The position numbers and the translations under genes are program-made. Below, in pieces: positions 27,089-38,028 of a stretch of 38,599 nucleotides of DNA. The stretch lies in contig PNNF01000021.1 of the NCBI GenBank assembly GCA_013824085.1, positions 1 through 38,599 on the forward strand. The letters run 5' to 3'. The notes under the pieces were generated by a model. It saw only the letters and a list, made by a program, of their open reading frames with translations. It made no database searches and was not told where the DNA came from. Within the stretch, counting starts at the first letter, position 1. The number at the start of each line of letters is the position of its first letter. This stretch comes from Chlorobiaceae bacterium (lineage in GTDB: Bacteria; Bacteroidota; Ignavibacteria; Ignavibacteriales; Ignavibacteriaceae).

Positions 27089-27117
27089 AATATAGGTATA
27101 TGTTTTTTAAGTGTCAA
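27089..27117 (-). promoter_or_regulatory. Near-consensus housekeeping promoter upstream of rpsL
   Basis: Minus strand: TTGACA (27112-27117), a 17-base spacer, then TATATT (27089-27094), between the rpoC stop (27143) and the rpsL start (27046). The sequence upstream is A/T rich, like an UP element. It fits sigma70-type promoters; TTG followed at about 20 bases by TATATTGA also partly fits the TTG / TAnnTTTG pattern described in Bacteroidetes. Confidence 0.7.
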
Positions 27118-27142
27118 GTTTTTCTAAGAAATTCTTTTAATA

Positions 27143-30100
27143 TTATTCAACTTTTATTTCTTCTTCCACTTCTACCACTTTTTCTTCGGATTGTAGAGTA
27201 ATATTTTTATACTTTTTCAATCCAGTTCCTGCCGGAATCAACTGTCCGAGGATAACATTTTCTTTTAATCCTCTTAGAGTATCAACCTTTGCACCAATTG
27301 CAGCGTTCGCAAGTACTTTTGTAGTTTCTTGGAATGATGCAGCTGAGATAAAGCTTTCTGTTGATAACGCTGCTTGTGTAATTCCTAAAAGAATATGTTC
27401 AAATGTTGGTTGCTCTGCATCTTTAACTGCAGGCGCTTTTTTCTCTTTCCTTTTTAATTCAGTAGCTAACTCTTTGTGCTTAGCTTTTGAAATTAAACTA
27501 CCATCTTTTAGTTTTGTATCGCCTTTGGATGTTACTACTACTGATGAAAGAATACGTTGATTCTCCAGAGTAAAATCAATCTTATCAACGATATCTTCTT
27601 CAAGGAATTTAGAATCACCTGAAGCAACTACTCTCACTTTTTGTAACATCTGTCTAACGATAACTTCAATATGTTTATCATTAATCTTCACACCTTGTAG
27701 TCGATACACCTCTTGAATCTCATTTACAAGATATTCTTGAACCGCATTGGTTCCTTTAATTTTCAGAATGTCATGTGGATTCATAGGACCATCTGTAATT
27801 TTTTCACCAGCAGGAATTTCTTCATTCTCTTGAACTAAAATATGTTTAGAGAGTGGTACATTGTATTTCTTTTGGTCTGAACCGTCAACTGCAGAGACGA
27901 AAATTTCTCTCGAACCTTTTTTCTTCACACCAAATTTAACGATACCTTCAATCTCTGAAACAATTGCGGGATCTTGCGGGCTTCTTGCTTCAAAAAGTTC
28001 TGTAACTCTTGGAAGACCGCCAGTAATATCTCTTGACTTGCTTGCTTGCTTTGAGATTTTTGCGAGAATTGTTCCTGCTGGAATAATTTCACCTTCCTCA
28101 ACTGAAAGCAGAGCACGAGTCGGTAAGTTAAATGATTTTTGAGTTCCATCTTCGCAATCGATAAGAATACTTGGTGTAAGATTTTTATCTTTAGATTCGA
28201 TAACCACTTTTTGAACGTGTCCAGTTTGGTCGTCAGTAATTTGTTGCATCGATACATTTTCAATTAAGTCAACGAAATTAACTTTACCAGCAATATCTGC
28301 AAGTATAACAACGTTGTATGGATCGTGTGTATAAAGTGGAGTTTTCTTCTCAACTTTTTGTCCTTCTTTTACTGCTAATTCAGCGCCATAAGGAATTTCA
28401 TATTTTTTTACAAAGAGTTCACTCTCATCATAAATTTCGATGAGACTTCTTCTTGAAATAACAATGTTTACTTTTCCAAGTGTAGTTGGTTTTTCAACTG
28501 AAATAATTCTATTAAATTTAACTGTTCCAGCTATGTTAGATTCAACTTGCGACTGACTTGCAATACGAGATGAAGTACCGCCAAGATGGAATGTTCTCAA
28601 CGTCAACTGAGTACCGGGCTCACCAATTGATTGAGCAGCAATAACACCAACGGCTTCGCCGATTTCTACAATTTTTCCTGTAGTTAAATTTCTTCCATAA
28701 CATTTAGCACAAACACCATGTTTTGATTCACAAGTTAATACTGTTCTGATATATACAGCTTCAATATTTGAGTCTTCAATTAATTTGGCTATCGGGTCAC
28801 TAATCATTTCGCCAGCACCAATAATCAACTCTTCAGTTCGTGGGTCATAAATATCTTCTTGGGATACTCTACCACTAATTCTTTCGCTGAGTGGTTCTCT
28901 TTCTTCTTCAATATCTTTAAGTGCAGTAACATGAATTCCCAAAATTGTTCCGCAATCGATTTCAGTAATAATCACATCTTGAGAAACGTCAACTAATCTT
29001 CTTGTTAAGTATCCTGCATCAGCTGTCTTTAACGCTGTATCTGCTAGACCTTTTCTTGCACCGTGAGTAGAGATGAAGTATTCAAGTACTGAAAGACCTT
29101 CTTTAAAATTAGCGATAATTGGATTCTCGATAATTTCTCCGGCTTGACCAGTTAAAGATTTTTGTGGTTTCATCATAAGACCACGCATACCTGCTAACTG
29201 ACGCACTTGTTCTTGAGATCCTCTTGCACCTGAGTCAACCATCATATGGACTGAATTAAATCCACCTTCGGTAGCTTTTAATTTTTCCATCAAAATTTTT
29301 GCAACATCATTCGTAGTGTGTGTCCAAGTATCAATGATAATGTTATATCTTTCATTATCAGTAATCAAACCTTGCTCGTGTTTATTAAATACGTCTTCAA
29401 CGGTCTCATTTGCTTTTGCAATTAATTTATGTTTCTCTTCGGGAATTAACATATCAGAGAAACTGATTGATAAACCACCCGCAGTTGAATATCTGAAACC
29501 GAGATCTTTTAAGTCATCAAGAAATTTTGCTGTAACTTTGTTACCAAGTTTCATGAACATTTGTCCAATCAAACCGCCAAAATTTTTCTTAACCATTAAT
29601 TGATTTATAAAACCCATTTCAGTTGGAACTATTTGATTAAACAGAACTCTACCAACTGTAGTTTCAACTTTTTGACCATCAATTCTAACTTTTATTCTTG
29701 CGTGTAAACCAACGGCTCTTGCATTATAAGCAATAATCACTTCTTCAGATGAACTGAATTCCATTCCTTCGCCAAAGTCTTTATCTCTTTTTTTCGTGAG
29801 ATAGTAAACTCCAAGAATAATATCTTGAGTTGGGATAACAATTGGGCTTCCGTTTTGAGGTGAAAGAATATTATGGCTACTAAGCATTAATAAAGATGCT
29901 TCAAGTTGTGCTTCATAAGAGAGCGGAATGTGCACAGCCATTTGATCACCATCAAAATCCGCATTAAACGCAGTACATACCATTGGATGTAATCTTATTG
30001 CTCTTTCATCAATAAGAACTGGTTGAAATGCCTGAATACCTAATCTGTGCAAAGTTGGAGCACGGTTAAGTAGAATTGGGTGTCCGTCAATAATTTTTTC

Positions 30101-31369
30101 TAAAATTTCCCAAATTACGGGATCTTTTCTATCAACAACTTTCTTAGCGCTTTTTACAGTTTTGTTGTGCCCTCTATCAATTAATTTTCTTATGATAAAA
30201 GGTTTGAACAATTCAACAGCCATATCTTTTGGGAGTCCGCACTGATGAAGTTTTAACTCAGGTCCTACAACAATAACTGAACGACCAGAATAATCTACTC
30301 TTTTTCCTAATAAATTTTGTCTAAATCTTCCTTGTTTTCCTTTAAGCATATCACTCAAAGATTTCAATGGACGATTACTATCACTTCTAACTGCACTTCC
30401 TCTTCTTGAGTTGTCGAAGAGAGCGTCAACTGCTTCTTGAAGCATTCTTTTTTCATTACGAAGAATTACTTCAGGAGCTTTAATATCAATGAGTCTTTTT
30501 AATCTATTGTTTCGAATGATAACTCGTCTATAAAGATCATTCAAATCTGAAGTTGCAAAGCGTCCACCTTCCAAAGGAACTAAAGGTCTTAGTTCAGGCG
30601 GAATAACAGGAATATAACTTAGAACCATCCATTCAGGTTTGTTCTCAAGCTTTCCTTCTTTTGGTCTAAACGCTTCAATAACTTTTAATCTTTTAAGAAG
30701 TTCTTCCTTCTTTTGTTGAGATGTTTCAATCTTAACTTGAGCTCTCAGCAATTCAAAAAGTTTTTCTGCATCTGATTGTTTCAAGAGTTCTTTAACAGCA
30801 TCTCCACCAATTCTTGCATAGAATTTGTTGGGATCATTCTCAGCTAATTTTTCATTTCCGTGAGGAAGTGAATTAAGAACTTCAAAATATTGATCTTCAG
30901 AAATTAAATCACCTCTTTTTAGTCCTGTTGGACCTGGATTCATAACCACATAAGATTCATAGTAGATGATTCTTTCGAGTTCTTTAGTAGAGAACCCGAG
31001 CATGTTTCCAATTTTAGAAGGGAGAGATCTGAAAAACCAGATATGAACGATAGGAACAGCGAGCGCAATGTGCCCCATTCTTTCGCGTCTAACACTTTTT
31101 TGAGTTACTTCTACACCGCAACGATCGCAGATAATTCCTTTGTAACGAATTCTTTTATACTTACCGCAATAACATTCCCAATCGCGAGTTGGTCCAAATA
31201 TTTTCTCACAAAATAAACCATCCTTTTCAGGTCGAAAAGTTCTATAATTAATAGTTTCTGGTTTAGTAATTTCACCATGCGATCTTGCTAAAGTATCATC
31301 AGGACTCGCAAGAGTAATGGTAATTTGTGTAATTTCTTTCGTAATATTTTCTTGATTTCTTAAAGACAT
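27143..31369 (-). CDS. rpoC: DNA-directed RNA polymerase beta' subunit
   Basis: 1408 residues. Visible elements: the N-terminal zinc ribbon C66, C68, C81, C84; the catalytic loop NADFDGD (469-475), whose aspartates 471, 473 and 475 hold the active-site magnesium; and the second zinc site C806, C880, C887, C890. The C-terminus is a glutamate/lysine-rich tail. Beta' forms the clamp and half of the active site. The length is close to the 1400-residue E. coli protein. It starts 33 bases after rpoB with a TAGGAGAT ribosome binding site. Confidence 0.98.
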   Translation of the reverse strand: MSLRNQENITKEITQITITLASPDDTLARSHGEITKPETINYRTFRPEKDGLFCEKIFGPTRDWECYCGKYKRIRYKGIICDRCGVEVTQKSVRRERMGHIALAVPIVHIWFFRSLPSKIGNMLGFSTKELERIIYYESYVVMNPGPTGLKRGDLISEDQYFEVLNSLPHGNEKLAENDPNKFYARIGGDAVKELLKQSDAEKLFELLRAQVKIETSQQKKEELLKRLKVIEAFRPKEGKLENKPEWMVLSYIPVIPPELRPLVPLEGGRFATSDLNDLYRRVIIRNNRLKRLIDIKAPEVILRNEKRMLQEAVDALFDNSRRGSAVRSDSNRPLKSLSDMLKGKQGRFRQNLLGKRVDYSGRSVIVVGPELKLHQCGLPKDMAVELFKPFIIRKLIDRGHNKTVKSAKKVVDRKDPVIWEILEKIIDGHPILLNRAPTLHRLGIQAFQPVLIDERAIRLHPMVCTAFNADFDGDQMAVHIPLSYEAQLEASLLMLSSHNILSPQNGSPIVIPTQDIILGVYYLTKKRDKDFGEGMEFSSSEEVIIAYNARAVGLHARIKVRIDGQKVETTVGRVLFNQIVPTEMGFINQLMVKKNFGGLIGQMFMKLGNKVTAKFLDDLKDLGFRYSTAGGLSISFSDMLIPEEKHKLIAKANETVEDVFNKHEQGLITDNERYNIIIDTWTHTTNDVAKILMEKLKATEGGFNSVHMMVDSGARGSQEQVRQLAGMRGLMMKPQKSLTGQAGEIIENPIIANFKEGLSVLEYFISTHGARKGLADTALKTADAGYLTRRLVDVSQDVIITEIDCGTILGIHVTALKDIEEEREPLSERISGRVSQEDIYDPRTEELIIGAGEMISDPIAKLIEDSNIEAVYIRTVLTCESKHGVCAKCYGRNLTTGKIVEIGEAVGVIAAQSIGEPGTQLTLRTFHLGGTSSRIASQSQVESNIAGTVKFNRIISVEKPTTLGKVNIVISRRSLIEIYDESELFVKKYEIPYGAELAVKEGQKVEKKTPLYTHDPYNVVILADIAGKVNFVDLIENVSMQQITDDQTGHVQKVVIESKDKNLTPSILIDCEDGTQKSFNLPTRALLSVEEGEIIPAGTILAKISKQASKSRDITGGLPRVTELFEARSPQDPAIVSEIEGIVKFGVKKKGSREIFVSAVDGSDQKKYNVPLSKHILVQENEEIPAGEKITDGPMNPHDILKIKGTNAVQEYLVNEIQEVYRLQGVKINDKHIEVIVRQMLQKVRVVASGDSKFLEEDIVDKIDFTLENQRILSSVVVTSKGDTKLKDGSLISKAKHKELATELKRKEKKAPAVKDAEQPTFEHILLGITQAALSTESFISAASFQETTKVLANAAIGAKVDTLRGLKENVILGQLIPAGTGLKKYKNITLQSEEKVVEVEEEIKVE

Positions 31370-31402
31370 ATTTATCTCCTAAATTCTGATATAATTTTAA
31401 TG

Positions 31403-34400
31403 TTAATTAATTTTGATATCCAAGCCCAAGCCTTGGAGTTCTTTAATTAATACATTAAATGATTCAGGAACACTTGCAGCAGGCAAATTTTCACCTTTTA
31501 CAATAGCTTCGTAAACTTTGGATCTTCCTGTAACATCATCGCTTTTTACTGTCAATATTTCTTGGAGAATGCTTGAAGCGCCGTAACCTTCTAATGCCCA
31601 AACTTCCATTTCTCCAAATCGCTGTCCACCAAACTGAGCTTTTCCACCAAGTGGTTGCTGTGTAATGAGAGAGTATGGCCCAACGGAGCGAGCGTGAATT
31701 TTATCATCAACCATATGCCCAAGTTTCATCATATAGATGTAACCGCATGTAACTTTTTGATGAAATTTTTCGCCTGTTCTTCCATCGAACAATGTTGCTT
31801 TGCTACCTCTATCAAGATTAGCTTTTTCTAACCAATCTTCCACATCACTTAATTTTGCTCCATCAAAAATTGGTGTCGCAAATTTTACTCCTAACAATTG
31901 TCCAACCCAGCCAAGAGCTGTTTCATAAAGCTGCCCTAAGTTCATTCTTGAAGGCACGCCTAAAGGATTTAGAATAACGTCAACCGGTGTGCCATCAGGT
32001 AGATAAGGCATATCTTCTGCGGGAACGATTTTAGCAACAACACCTTTATTTCCGTGTCGCCCTGCCATCTTATCGCCTACAGATAATTTTCTTTTCTTTG
32101 CAACATAAACTTTTGCAAGTTGCACTATTCCCGGTGGTAATTCATCACCAATTTGAAGTTTAATTTTTTCTCGCTTGAAGTCTTCTTCTAATTGAGCTAA
32201 TGTGTCAAAATAATTTTTGTAAAGAGTTTTTACTAAATTATTTGTCTTCTTAGTTTCAAACCATGGTTGAGTATAATCTAATTTTGTGATATCATCCATA
32301 GCAGAGAAGGTGGTTTCTTTAATCGAAGATCCGCTTCTCAAAATAGCTGAACCGTCTAAATCTCTTAGTCCTGTTGTAGTTTGACCAACACAAATATTAT
32401 TCAATTTGAATATTAATCGTGAATAGAGATCAGCTACTTTTTGTTTATGACTAGTTTCTAAAAGATCTATCTGTTTCTTTTCAGATTTTTTAGCGTCAAC
32501 TTCTTTTTTTCTACGACTAAAGAGTCTTGTTTTAATTACTGTTCCACGAATTCCCGGAGGTGCCTTAAGAGAAGCATCTTTTACGTCGCCTGCTTTATCA
32601 CCAAATATTGCTCTTAACAATTTTTCTTCAGGAGTTGGATCAGTTTCACCTTTTGGTGTAATTTTACCAATAAGAATATCATTCTCTTTAATTTCAGCAC
32701 CAACTCTGATAATTCCATCCTCATCTAAATTCTTTACTGCTTCTTCAGAGACGTTAGGAATTTCTCTGGTTAATTCTTCTTCACCACGTTTGGTTTCTCT
32801 AACTTGAAGTTCAAATTCTTCAATGTGAATAGAGGTGAAGGCATCGTTAGCAACTAAACGTTCACTAATAACAATAGCATCTTCAAAGTTGTAACCTCTC
32901 CAAGGCATAAATGCAACGAAGACGTTTCTACCAAGCGCAAGTTCGCCACCTTCAGTAGCACAGCCATCTGCTAACACATCGCCTTCTACAACTTTTTGTC
33001 CCGCTTTTACAATCGCCTTTTGGTTAATTGAGGTTTCTTGATTTGTTCCAGCAAATTTTATTAATGAGTAGGTGATTCTTCGAACATCATCAAAACTTGT
33101 TAGAGCGTAAGTCGATTTTGGATCAACATCATATTTTACAATTATTTTATCAGAGTCAACATACTCAACAACACCGCTATCTTCAGCGACGATCATTGCA
33201 CGTGAATCTCTTGCAATTTTTTCTTCAAATCCAGTTCCAACAATAGGAGCTTTAGGATCCATCAAAGGCACAGCTTGACGCTGCATATTTGATCCCATAA
33301 GTGCTCTGTTCGCATCATCGTGCTCAAGGAATGGAATAAGTGCAGCAGCGGCGCTTACTATTTGTGCCGGTGCCACATCCATAAATTGAACATCTTCTCG
33401 ATATACTACAGGGAATTCACCTTTATGTCGGGCTTTTACTTTTTCATTCCCAAATTGACTTTTACTACTCAACGGTTCATTTGCTTGAGCAATAGTAAAA
33501 ATATCTTCTTGCTCAGCGGTTAAATATTGAATTTCATCCAGAACTTTTCCCTTAAGCGCTTTACGATAAGGAGTTTCGATAAAACCATATTTATTAACTC
33601 GAGCAAAAATTGTCATTGATGAAATCAAACCAATATTCGGACCTTCAGGAGTTTCAATTGGACACAAACGTCCATAATGAGTATAGTGAACGTCACGAAC
33701 TTCAAATCCCGCTCTCTCTCTGGTTAGTCCACCAGGTCCAAGTGCAGACATTCTTCGCTTATGTGTAAGTTCTGCGAGCGGATTAGTTTGATCCATAAAT
33801 TGTGAAAGTTGGTTAGTTCCAAAGAATGCGTTCACAACGCTACTGATTGTTCTTGCGTTTACTAACTCTTGAGGAGTGAAACTTTCAGTATCTCGAATAT
33901 TCATTCTTTCTTTTATTGTTCGAGCCATTCTTGCAATACCAACATTAAATTGTTGTTGCAATTGCTCGCCAACAGTTCTAACTCTTCTATTACCAAGATG
34001 ATCAATATCATCGAATATTTCCAAGCCGTCTTTCATCCTAATCATATAGTTGATGATCTTGATTATATCTTCGGTTGTTAATATTGTTGTGTTCTCATCG
34101 ATATCAAGTTTTAATTTATCGTTCATTCTATGACGGCCAACTTCGCCAAGGTCATATCTCTTAATATCAAAAAATAATTTATTCAATAAAGATTGTGCAG
34201 TATCCACATCAGGTGCTTCACCAGTTCTTAACTGACGATAGATTGAGTAGAGCGCATCTTCTTTTGTGTGTGACGTATCTTTTCTTAAAGTGTTTAGAAT
34301 TAAATTCTGGTCGATAATAGTATCTTCAATAATGAATTTAATTTTATCAACTTCAGCTTCTTTAATTCTATCAAAATGGTCTTCAGTTAAAACAGTTTCT

Positions 34401-35164
34401 CTTGTTAAGAAAATTTCACCAGTTGACATATCGTAAGTATCGCAAGCAACTCTTCTTCCAACATAGTTTTGAAGTTTTGCTTTTTTAATTACAACTTCTT
34501 CAGTGAGATTGAATAAATCTAAAATTTGTTCATCAGTCTCATATCCCAGTGCGCGGAGCAAAGTTGTAGATGGGAATTTTTTTCTTCTATCGATATAAAC
34601 GTATAAAACATAGTTAATGTCAGTAGCAAACTCAACCCAGGATCCTTTTAAAGGAATAATTCTTGCGGAATAAAGTGGAGTTCCGTTTGGGTGAATTGTT
34701 TGTGAGAATGCAACACCAGGTGAACGATGAAGTTGTGTAACAACAACTCTCTCAGCACCATTAATAATAAAGGTTGCACTGTCAGTCATGAAAGGAAGAT
34801 TACCGAGATAAACTTCTTGTTCAACAGAATTTACAAATTCATCTGTTTCAGGATCTTTTGTAGATAACCTTAATTTTGCTTTTAACGGAGCAGCATATGT
34901 AAGTCCTTTTTCAAGACATTCAGTAATGGAGTATCTTGCTTTTTCGACGTAATAGCTAATGAAATCTAACCTAAAATTTTCTTTGTTATCAAAGATTGGA
35001 AAGTTAGTATTAAATACAGACTGTAGTCCTTTATTCTCTCTTTCGGAGGGAAGGGCACTCAATTGTAAAAATTCTTCGAATGACTCTTTTTGTAGAGCGA
35101 GAAGATCTGGGAAGTCAATAACAGGGTTAATTTTTGCGAATGAGATTCTCTTTTGATTATTCAA
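31403..35164 (-). CDS. rpoB: DNA-directed RNA polymerase beta subunit (TTG start)
   Basis: 1253 residues. The rifampicin-binding region begins at F447 (FFGTNQLSQFMDQTNPLAEL) and shows sensitive-type residues D458, H468 and S473 (E. coli D516, H526, S531). The protein continues with THYGRLCPIETPEGPNIGL and, near the C-terminus, GDKMAGRHGNKGVVAKI and QRFGEMEVWALEGYGAS, all typical of beta. It is shorter than E. coli beta (1342) because lineage-specific insertions are absent or different. The start is TTG at 35164, with GAGG seven bases upstream. It is separated from rplL by an attenuator-like hairpin. Confidence 0.98.
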   Translation of the reverse strand: MNNQKRISFAKINPVIDFPDLLALQKESFEEFLQLSALPSERENKGLQSVFNTNFPIFDNKENFRLDFISYYVEKARYSITECLEKGLTYAAPLKAKLRLSTKDPETDEFVNSVEQEVYLGNLPFMTDSATFIINGAERVVVTQLHRSPGVAFSQTIHPNGTPLYSARIIPLKGSWVEFATDINYVLYVYIDRRKKFPSTTLLRALGYETDEQILDLFNLTEEVVIKKAKLQNYVGRRVACDTYDMSTGEIFLTRETVLTEDHFDRIKEAEVDKIKFIIEDTIIDQNLILNTLRKDTSHTKEDALYSIYRQLRTGEAPDVDTAQSLLNKLFFDIKRYDLGEVGRHRMNDKLKLDIDENTTILTTEDIIKIINYMIRMKDGLEIFDDIDHLGNRRVRTVGEQLQQQFNVGIARMARTIKERMNIRDTESFTPQELVNARTISSVVNAFFGTNQLSQFMDQTNPLAELTHKRRMSALGPGGLTRERAGFEVRDVHYTHYGRLCPIETPEGPNIGLISSMTIFARVNKYGFIETPYRKALKGKVLDEIQYLTAEQEDIFTIAQANEPLSSKSQFGNEKVKARHKGEFPVVYREDVQFMDVAPAQIVSAAAALIPFLEHDDANRALMGSNMQRQAVPLMDPKAPIVGTGFEEKIARDSRAMIVAEDSGVVEYVDSDKIIVKYDVDPKSTYALTSFDDVRRITYSLIKFAGTNQETSINQKAIVKAGQKVVEGDVLADGCATEGGELALGRNVFVAFMPWRGYNFEDAIVISERLVANDAFTSIHIEEFELQVRETKRGEEELTREIPNVSEEAVKNLDEDGIIRVGAEIKENDILIGKITPKGETDPTPEEKLLRAIFGDKAGDVKDASLKAPPGIRGTVIKTRLFSRRKKEVDAKKSEKKQIDLLETSHKQKVADLYSRLIFKLNNICVGQTTTGLRDLDGSAILRSGSSIKETTFSAMDDITKLDYTQPWFETKKTNNLVKTLYKNYFDTLAQLEEDFKREKIKLQIGDELPPGIVQLAKVYVAKKRKLSVGDKMAGRHGNKGVVAKIVPAEDMPYLPDGTPVDVILNPLGVPSRMNLGQLYETALGWVGQLLGVKFATPIFDGAKLSDVEDWLEKANLDRGSKATLFDGRTGEKFHQKVTCGYIYMMKLGHMVDDKIHARSVGPYSLITQQPLGGKAQFGGQRFGEMEVWALEGYGASSILQEILTVKSDDVTGRSKVYEAIVKGENLPAASVPESFNVLIKELQGLGLDIKIN

Positions 35165-35229
35165 TTTGCAACCTCAATTAATAATTTAAAATTCTTCAAC
35201 ATTAATCACTTTTTTCGGGTTTATAAAGC

Positions 35230-35271
35230 AAAAAAGCAATAAGACGGAATGCACCGACTTATTACTTTTTT
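35230..35271 (-). terminator. Attenuator/terminator hairpin between rplL and rpoB
   Basis: Minus strand: GTAATAAG, T, CGG, loop TGCATT, CCG, T, CTTATTGC, then six T. The stem has 8 bp (one G-T), a T-T mismatch and 3 bp. It lies 31 bases after the rplL stop and about 65 bases before rpoB. It is symmetric, with A-runs on the other side, so it could work in both directions. E. coli has a partial terminator at this very place that sets the ratio of L7/L12 to beta. Confidence 0.85.
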
Positions 35272-35301
35272 AATAATTCTATTTTCTGGAAGGGAAGTTA
35301 A

Positions 35302-35676
35302 TTACTTAACTTCAACAGTAGCACCAGCTTCTTCAAGCTCTTTTCTCAATTTATCAGATTCATCTTTAGAAATAGCTTCTTTTACTGTTTTTGGTGCGCC
35401 ATCAACTAAGTCCTTAGCTTCTTTTAATCCGAGTCCAGTATGAGCTCTAACAACTTTGATAACGTTAATTTTTGTAGCGCCAGCAGCCATAAGAACAACA
35501 TCAAATTCTGTTTTTTCTTCGACTGGTGCAGCTGCTACTGGAGCTCCTGCAGCCATTGCCATTGGAACTGAAGCAGTTACGCCAAATTCAGCTTCTAATT
35601 GTTTTTTTAGTTCTGAAGCCTCAACGAGTGTTAATGCTTTTATTTTCTCAACTAATTCTGAAATTTTTTCGGACAT
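35302..35676 (-). CDS. rplL: 50S ribosomal protein L7/L12
   Basis: 124 residues. The N-terminal dimerisation helix ([24 protein letters not shown]) is joined by the alanine/proline-rich hinge ([16 protein letters not shown]) to the C-terminal domain that recruits translational GTPases ([44 protein letters not shown]). L7/L12 is present in several copies per ribosome, so stronger expression than rpoB would be expected; the hairpin after it may provide that. It lies 35 bases after rplJ. Confidence 0.98.
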   Translation of the reverse strand: MSEKISELVEKIKALTLVEASELKKQLEAEFGVTASVPMAMAAGAPVAAAPVEEKTEFDVVLMAAGATKINVIKVVRAHTGLGLKEAKDLVDGAPKTVKEAISKDESDKLRKELEEAGATVEVK

Positions 35677-35711
35677 CTTTATTTCTCCTAATTTAATATT
35701 CGTTTAAAATT

Positions 35712-36233
35712 CTATGCTGCTTCTTTTTTTGAGATTTCATCTATTACAATAACTAGATCTCTCATTACAGCATTTATTGCACCAACCACACCTGATATTG
35801 GTGAGTCAAGACTACCAAGAATACCAGCAATAATTTCTGGTTTTGTTGGAAGCGATGCTAAATCATTTAATTGTTTGCCATCATAAAAAGCTGAATCGAT
35901 ATAACAAGCTTTCAATGAAAGTTTTTGTTTATCATCAAAATATTTTTTGATGATTTTTGCAGGAGCTACTGGATTTTCGTAAGCAAAAATTACACTTGTC
36001 ATACCAACTAAATAATTTGACAACTGTGGATATTTACCAGTTTCCTTGAGTGCTCTTTCGAAGAAAGTGTTTTTTAGTACTTTATATTTAACACCTTCTT
36101 TTCGGAATTCTTTTCTGAGTTTATTTATATCCTCAACTTTTATTCCGCTATAATCGGTTAGATAAACTGCCGAACTTTCATTGATCAGCTCAACAACCTC
36201 TTTAATAGCCTCCGATTTTTCGTTCTTGTTCAT
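35712..36233 (-). CDS. rplJ: 50S ribosomal protein L10
   Basis: 173 residues. Starts KNEKSEAIKEVVELINESSAVYLTDYSGIKVEDINKLRKEFRKEGVKYKVLKNTFFERAL, the L10 rRNA-binding domain, and ends with a helix that carries L7/L12 dimers (SPISGVVGAINAVMRDLVIVIDEISKK). L10 with L12 forms the stalk. In E. coli it represses its own translation through a leader; here there is an 84-base untranslated gap before the gene. ATG with AGGAGAA upstream. Confidence 0.97.
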   Translation of the reverse strand: MNKNEKSEAIKEVVELINESSAVYLTDYSGIKVEDINKLRKEFRKEGVKYKVLKNTFFERALKETGKYPQLSNYLVGMTSVIFAYENPVAPAKIIKKYFDDKQKLSLKACYIDSAFYDGKQLNDLASLPTKPEIIAGILGSLDSPISGVVGAINAVMRDLVIVIDEISKKEAA

Positions 36234-36317
36234 TTTTCTCCTAAATCGTTTTGGTTATTTACGATGTCTTGAATAGAAGCATTTATTCTTTATTGTGCGT
36301 AATATCTTATTTAATTT
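36234..36317 (-). promoter_or_regulatory. Possible L10 leader between rplA and rplJ
   Basis: 84 bases without a gene in front of rplJ, where a self-regulatory L10(L12) binding leader occurs in many bacteria. Two small hairpins can be drawn on the minus strand: GAATA / TATTC around an 8-base loop, and ATCGT / ACGAT around 11 bases. Neither is strong and I cannot confirm a kink-turn. Confidence 0.3.
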
Positions 36318-37016
36318 TTAGTTAACTGATGCAATCTCTTCACGAGATATTTTCAGACCAGGACCCATTGTGCTGCTGAGATAAATACTTTTCACATATT
36401 GACCTTTAGCACTAACTGGTTTTAATCTGATGATTGTATTGAAGAAAGCATTTGCGTTATCAAGAAGTTTGTCGTTATCAAAATTTAATTTACCAAGTGA
36501 TGTATGAACGATACCAGCTTTTTCAACTCTAAATTCAATTTTACCAGCTTTAACTTCTCTTACAGCTTTTGCAACATCAGGCGTAACAGTGCCAGATTTT
36601 GGATTTGGCATTAGTCCTTTTGGACCCAAAATTTTTCCAAGTTTTCCAAGTTCTGACATAACATCAGGAGCAGCTACGATAACATCACAATCTGCCCATC
36701 CGCCTTTAATTTTTTCTAACATATCTTCGAATCCTGCGTAGTCAGCGCCAGCATCCAATGCTTCTTGAATTTTTGGACCTTTCGCAATTACGAGGACTTT
36801 AACTTCTTTTCCGGTTCCGTGTGGAAGCGAAACTGTTCCTCTTACCATTTGGTCAGCGTGACGAGGATCGACACCCAACTTAATAGCACAATCAAGAGAT
36901 TCTACAAATTTAACTTTTGAAACAGATTTTAGTGTTGCAATAGCTTCAACTAAAGTATATTCAGTTTCAACATTTATTTGTTTTCCAATTTCTTTAACTC
37001 TTTTTGATCTTTTCAT
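36318..37016 (-). CDS. rplA: 50S ribosomal protein L1
   Basis: 232 residues. The family signatures are complete: SLDCAIKLGVDPRHADQMVRGTVSLPHGTGK, then LGKLGKILGPKGLMPNPKSGTVTPDVAKAV and the C-terminal IVHTSLGKLNFDNDKLLDNANAFFNTIIRLKP. L1 binds 23S rRNA at the E-site stalk and represses its own operon in E. coli. It lies 23 bases after rplK. Confidence 0.98.
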   Translation of the reverse strand: MKRSKRVKEIGKQINVETEYTLVEAIATLKSVSKVKFVESLDCAIKLGVDPRHADQMVRGTVSLPHGTGKEVKVLVIAKGPKIQEALDAGADYAGFEDMLEKIKGGWADCDVIVAAPDVMSELGKLGKILGPKGLMPNPKSGTVTPDVAKAVREVKAGKIEFRVEKAGIVHTSLGKLNFDNDKLLDNANAFFNTIIRLKPVSAKGQYVKSIYLSSTMGPGLKISREEIASVN

Positions 37017-37039
37017 TTTCTTAACTCTTTGATTTATGT

Positions 37040-37465
37040 TTAGTCTTCTACAACAATACCCATACTTCGGGCAGTTCCAGCAATCATACTTGAAGCATGT
37101 TCCATATCATTTGAAGTGAGATCAGGCGCTTTTAATTTTGCTATTTCTTCTACCTGTGCTTTAGAAACTTTTCCAACTTTGTTTCTATTCGGTTCTGCTG
37201 AGCCTTTCTCTATCTTTGCTGCTTTAATCAACAAAACAGAAGCTGGAGGCGACTTTAGAATAAAGGTGAAAGATTTATCTGAAAAAACTGTTATGACAAC
37301 CGGAATAATTAATCCCTCTTGTCCTTGCGTTCTTGCATTAAATTGCTTACAGAATTCCATAATGTTAACACCTTTTTGACCTAATGCAGGTCCGACCGGT
37401 GGTGAAGGATTTGCTTTACCAGCAGGAATTTGTAGTTTAATAAACCCTGTTATCTTTTTAGCCAT
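37040..37465 (-). CDS. rplK: 50S ribosomal protein L11
   Basis: 141 residues. It starts [43 protein letters not shown] and ends [23 protein letters not shown], both standard L11. L11 is part of the GTPase-associated centre and the thiostrepton site; proline-rich residues of the N-terminal domain are intact. It lies 18 bases after nusG. Confidence 0.98.
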   Translation of the reverse strand: MAKKITGFIKLQIPAGKANPSPPVGPALGQKGVNIMEFCKQFNARTQGQEGLIIPVVITVFSDKSFTFILKSPPASVLLIKAAKIEKGSAEPNRNKVGKVSKAQVEEIAKLKAPDLTSNDMEHASSMIAGTARSMGIVVED

Positions 37466-37483
37466 ATTAATTTATCCTCAAAA

Positions 37484-38020
37484 TTACTTTTCCAATTCAG
37501 CTTGAACAAAATCAATCTCTACCGGAGTCTTTCTTCCGAAGATTGATACAAGCACTTTTATTTTCATTCTTTCTTCATTTACTTCTTCAACGAATCCACT
37601 AAAATTATTAAATGGGCCGTCAACAATTTTCACCAAATCGCCAATTCTGAACATCGTTTCCATTCTCTCATCACTATCGTCTTTAGAAATTCTACCGACA
37701 ATTCTTTTTACTTCTTCGTTTTGCAAAGGATTGGGATTGTTCTTGGTTCCAAGAAATCCCATAACTGAAGGAGTATTAAGAATAAAATCTTTCACCTGAC
37801 TATCGAGTTCAGTGTGAACTAAAAGATAGCCTGGGAAGAAATTTTTTGTTTTAGTTCTTTTCTTTCCATCTTTAACTTCAAAGACTTTTTCAGTAGGAAC
37901 TAAAATATCAAAAATTTTTGATTGTAATTTTTCATTCTCTTTCAATTCCACTTCCATAAAGTTTTTAACTTTATTTTCATGCCCAGAAAAAGTTCGAACA
38001 ACGTACCAACGCTTTTCCAT
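37484..38020 (-). CDS. nusG: Transcription antitermination/elongation factor NusG
   Basis: 178 residues. The NGN domain (about 1-115) starts KRWYVVRTFSGHENKVKNFMEVEL and has NFFPGYLLVHTELD and NTPSVMGFLG. The C-terminal KOW domain (about 122-176) has FRIGDLVKIVDGPFNNFSGFVEEVNEERMKIKVLVSIFGRKTPVEIDF. NusG binds the beta' clamp helices and links RNA polymerase to S10 or Rho. It lies eight bases after secE and 18 before rplK, the conserved arrangement. The length excludes longer LoaP or RfaH-type paralogs with insertions. Confidence 0.98.
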   Translation of the reverse strand: MEKRWYVVRTFSGHENKVKNFMEVELKENEKLQSKIFDILVPTEKVFEVKDGKKRTKTKNFFPGYLLVHTELDSQVKDFILNTPSVMGFLGTKNNPNPLQNEEVKRIVGRISKDDSDERMETMFRIGDLVKIVDGPFNNFSGFVEEVNEERMKIKVLVSIFGRKTPVEIDFVQAELEK

Positions 38021-38028
38021 TACAATCC

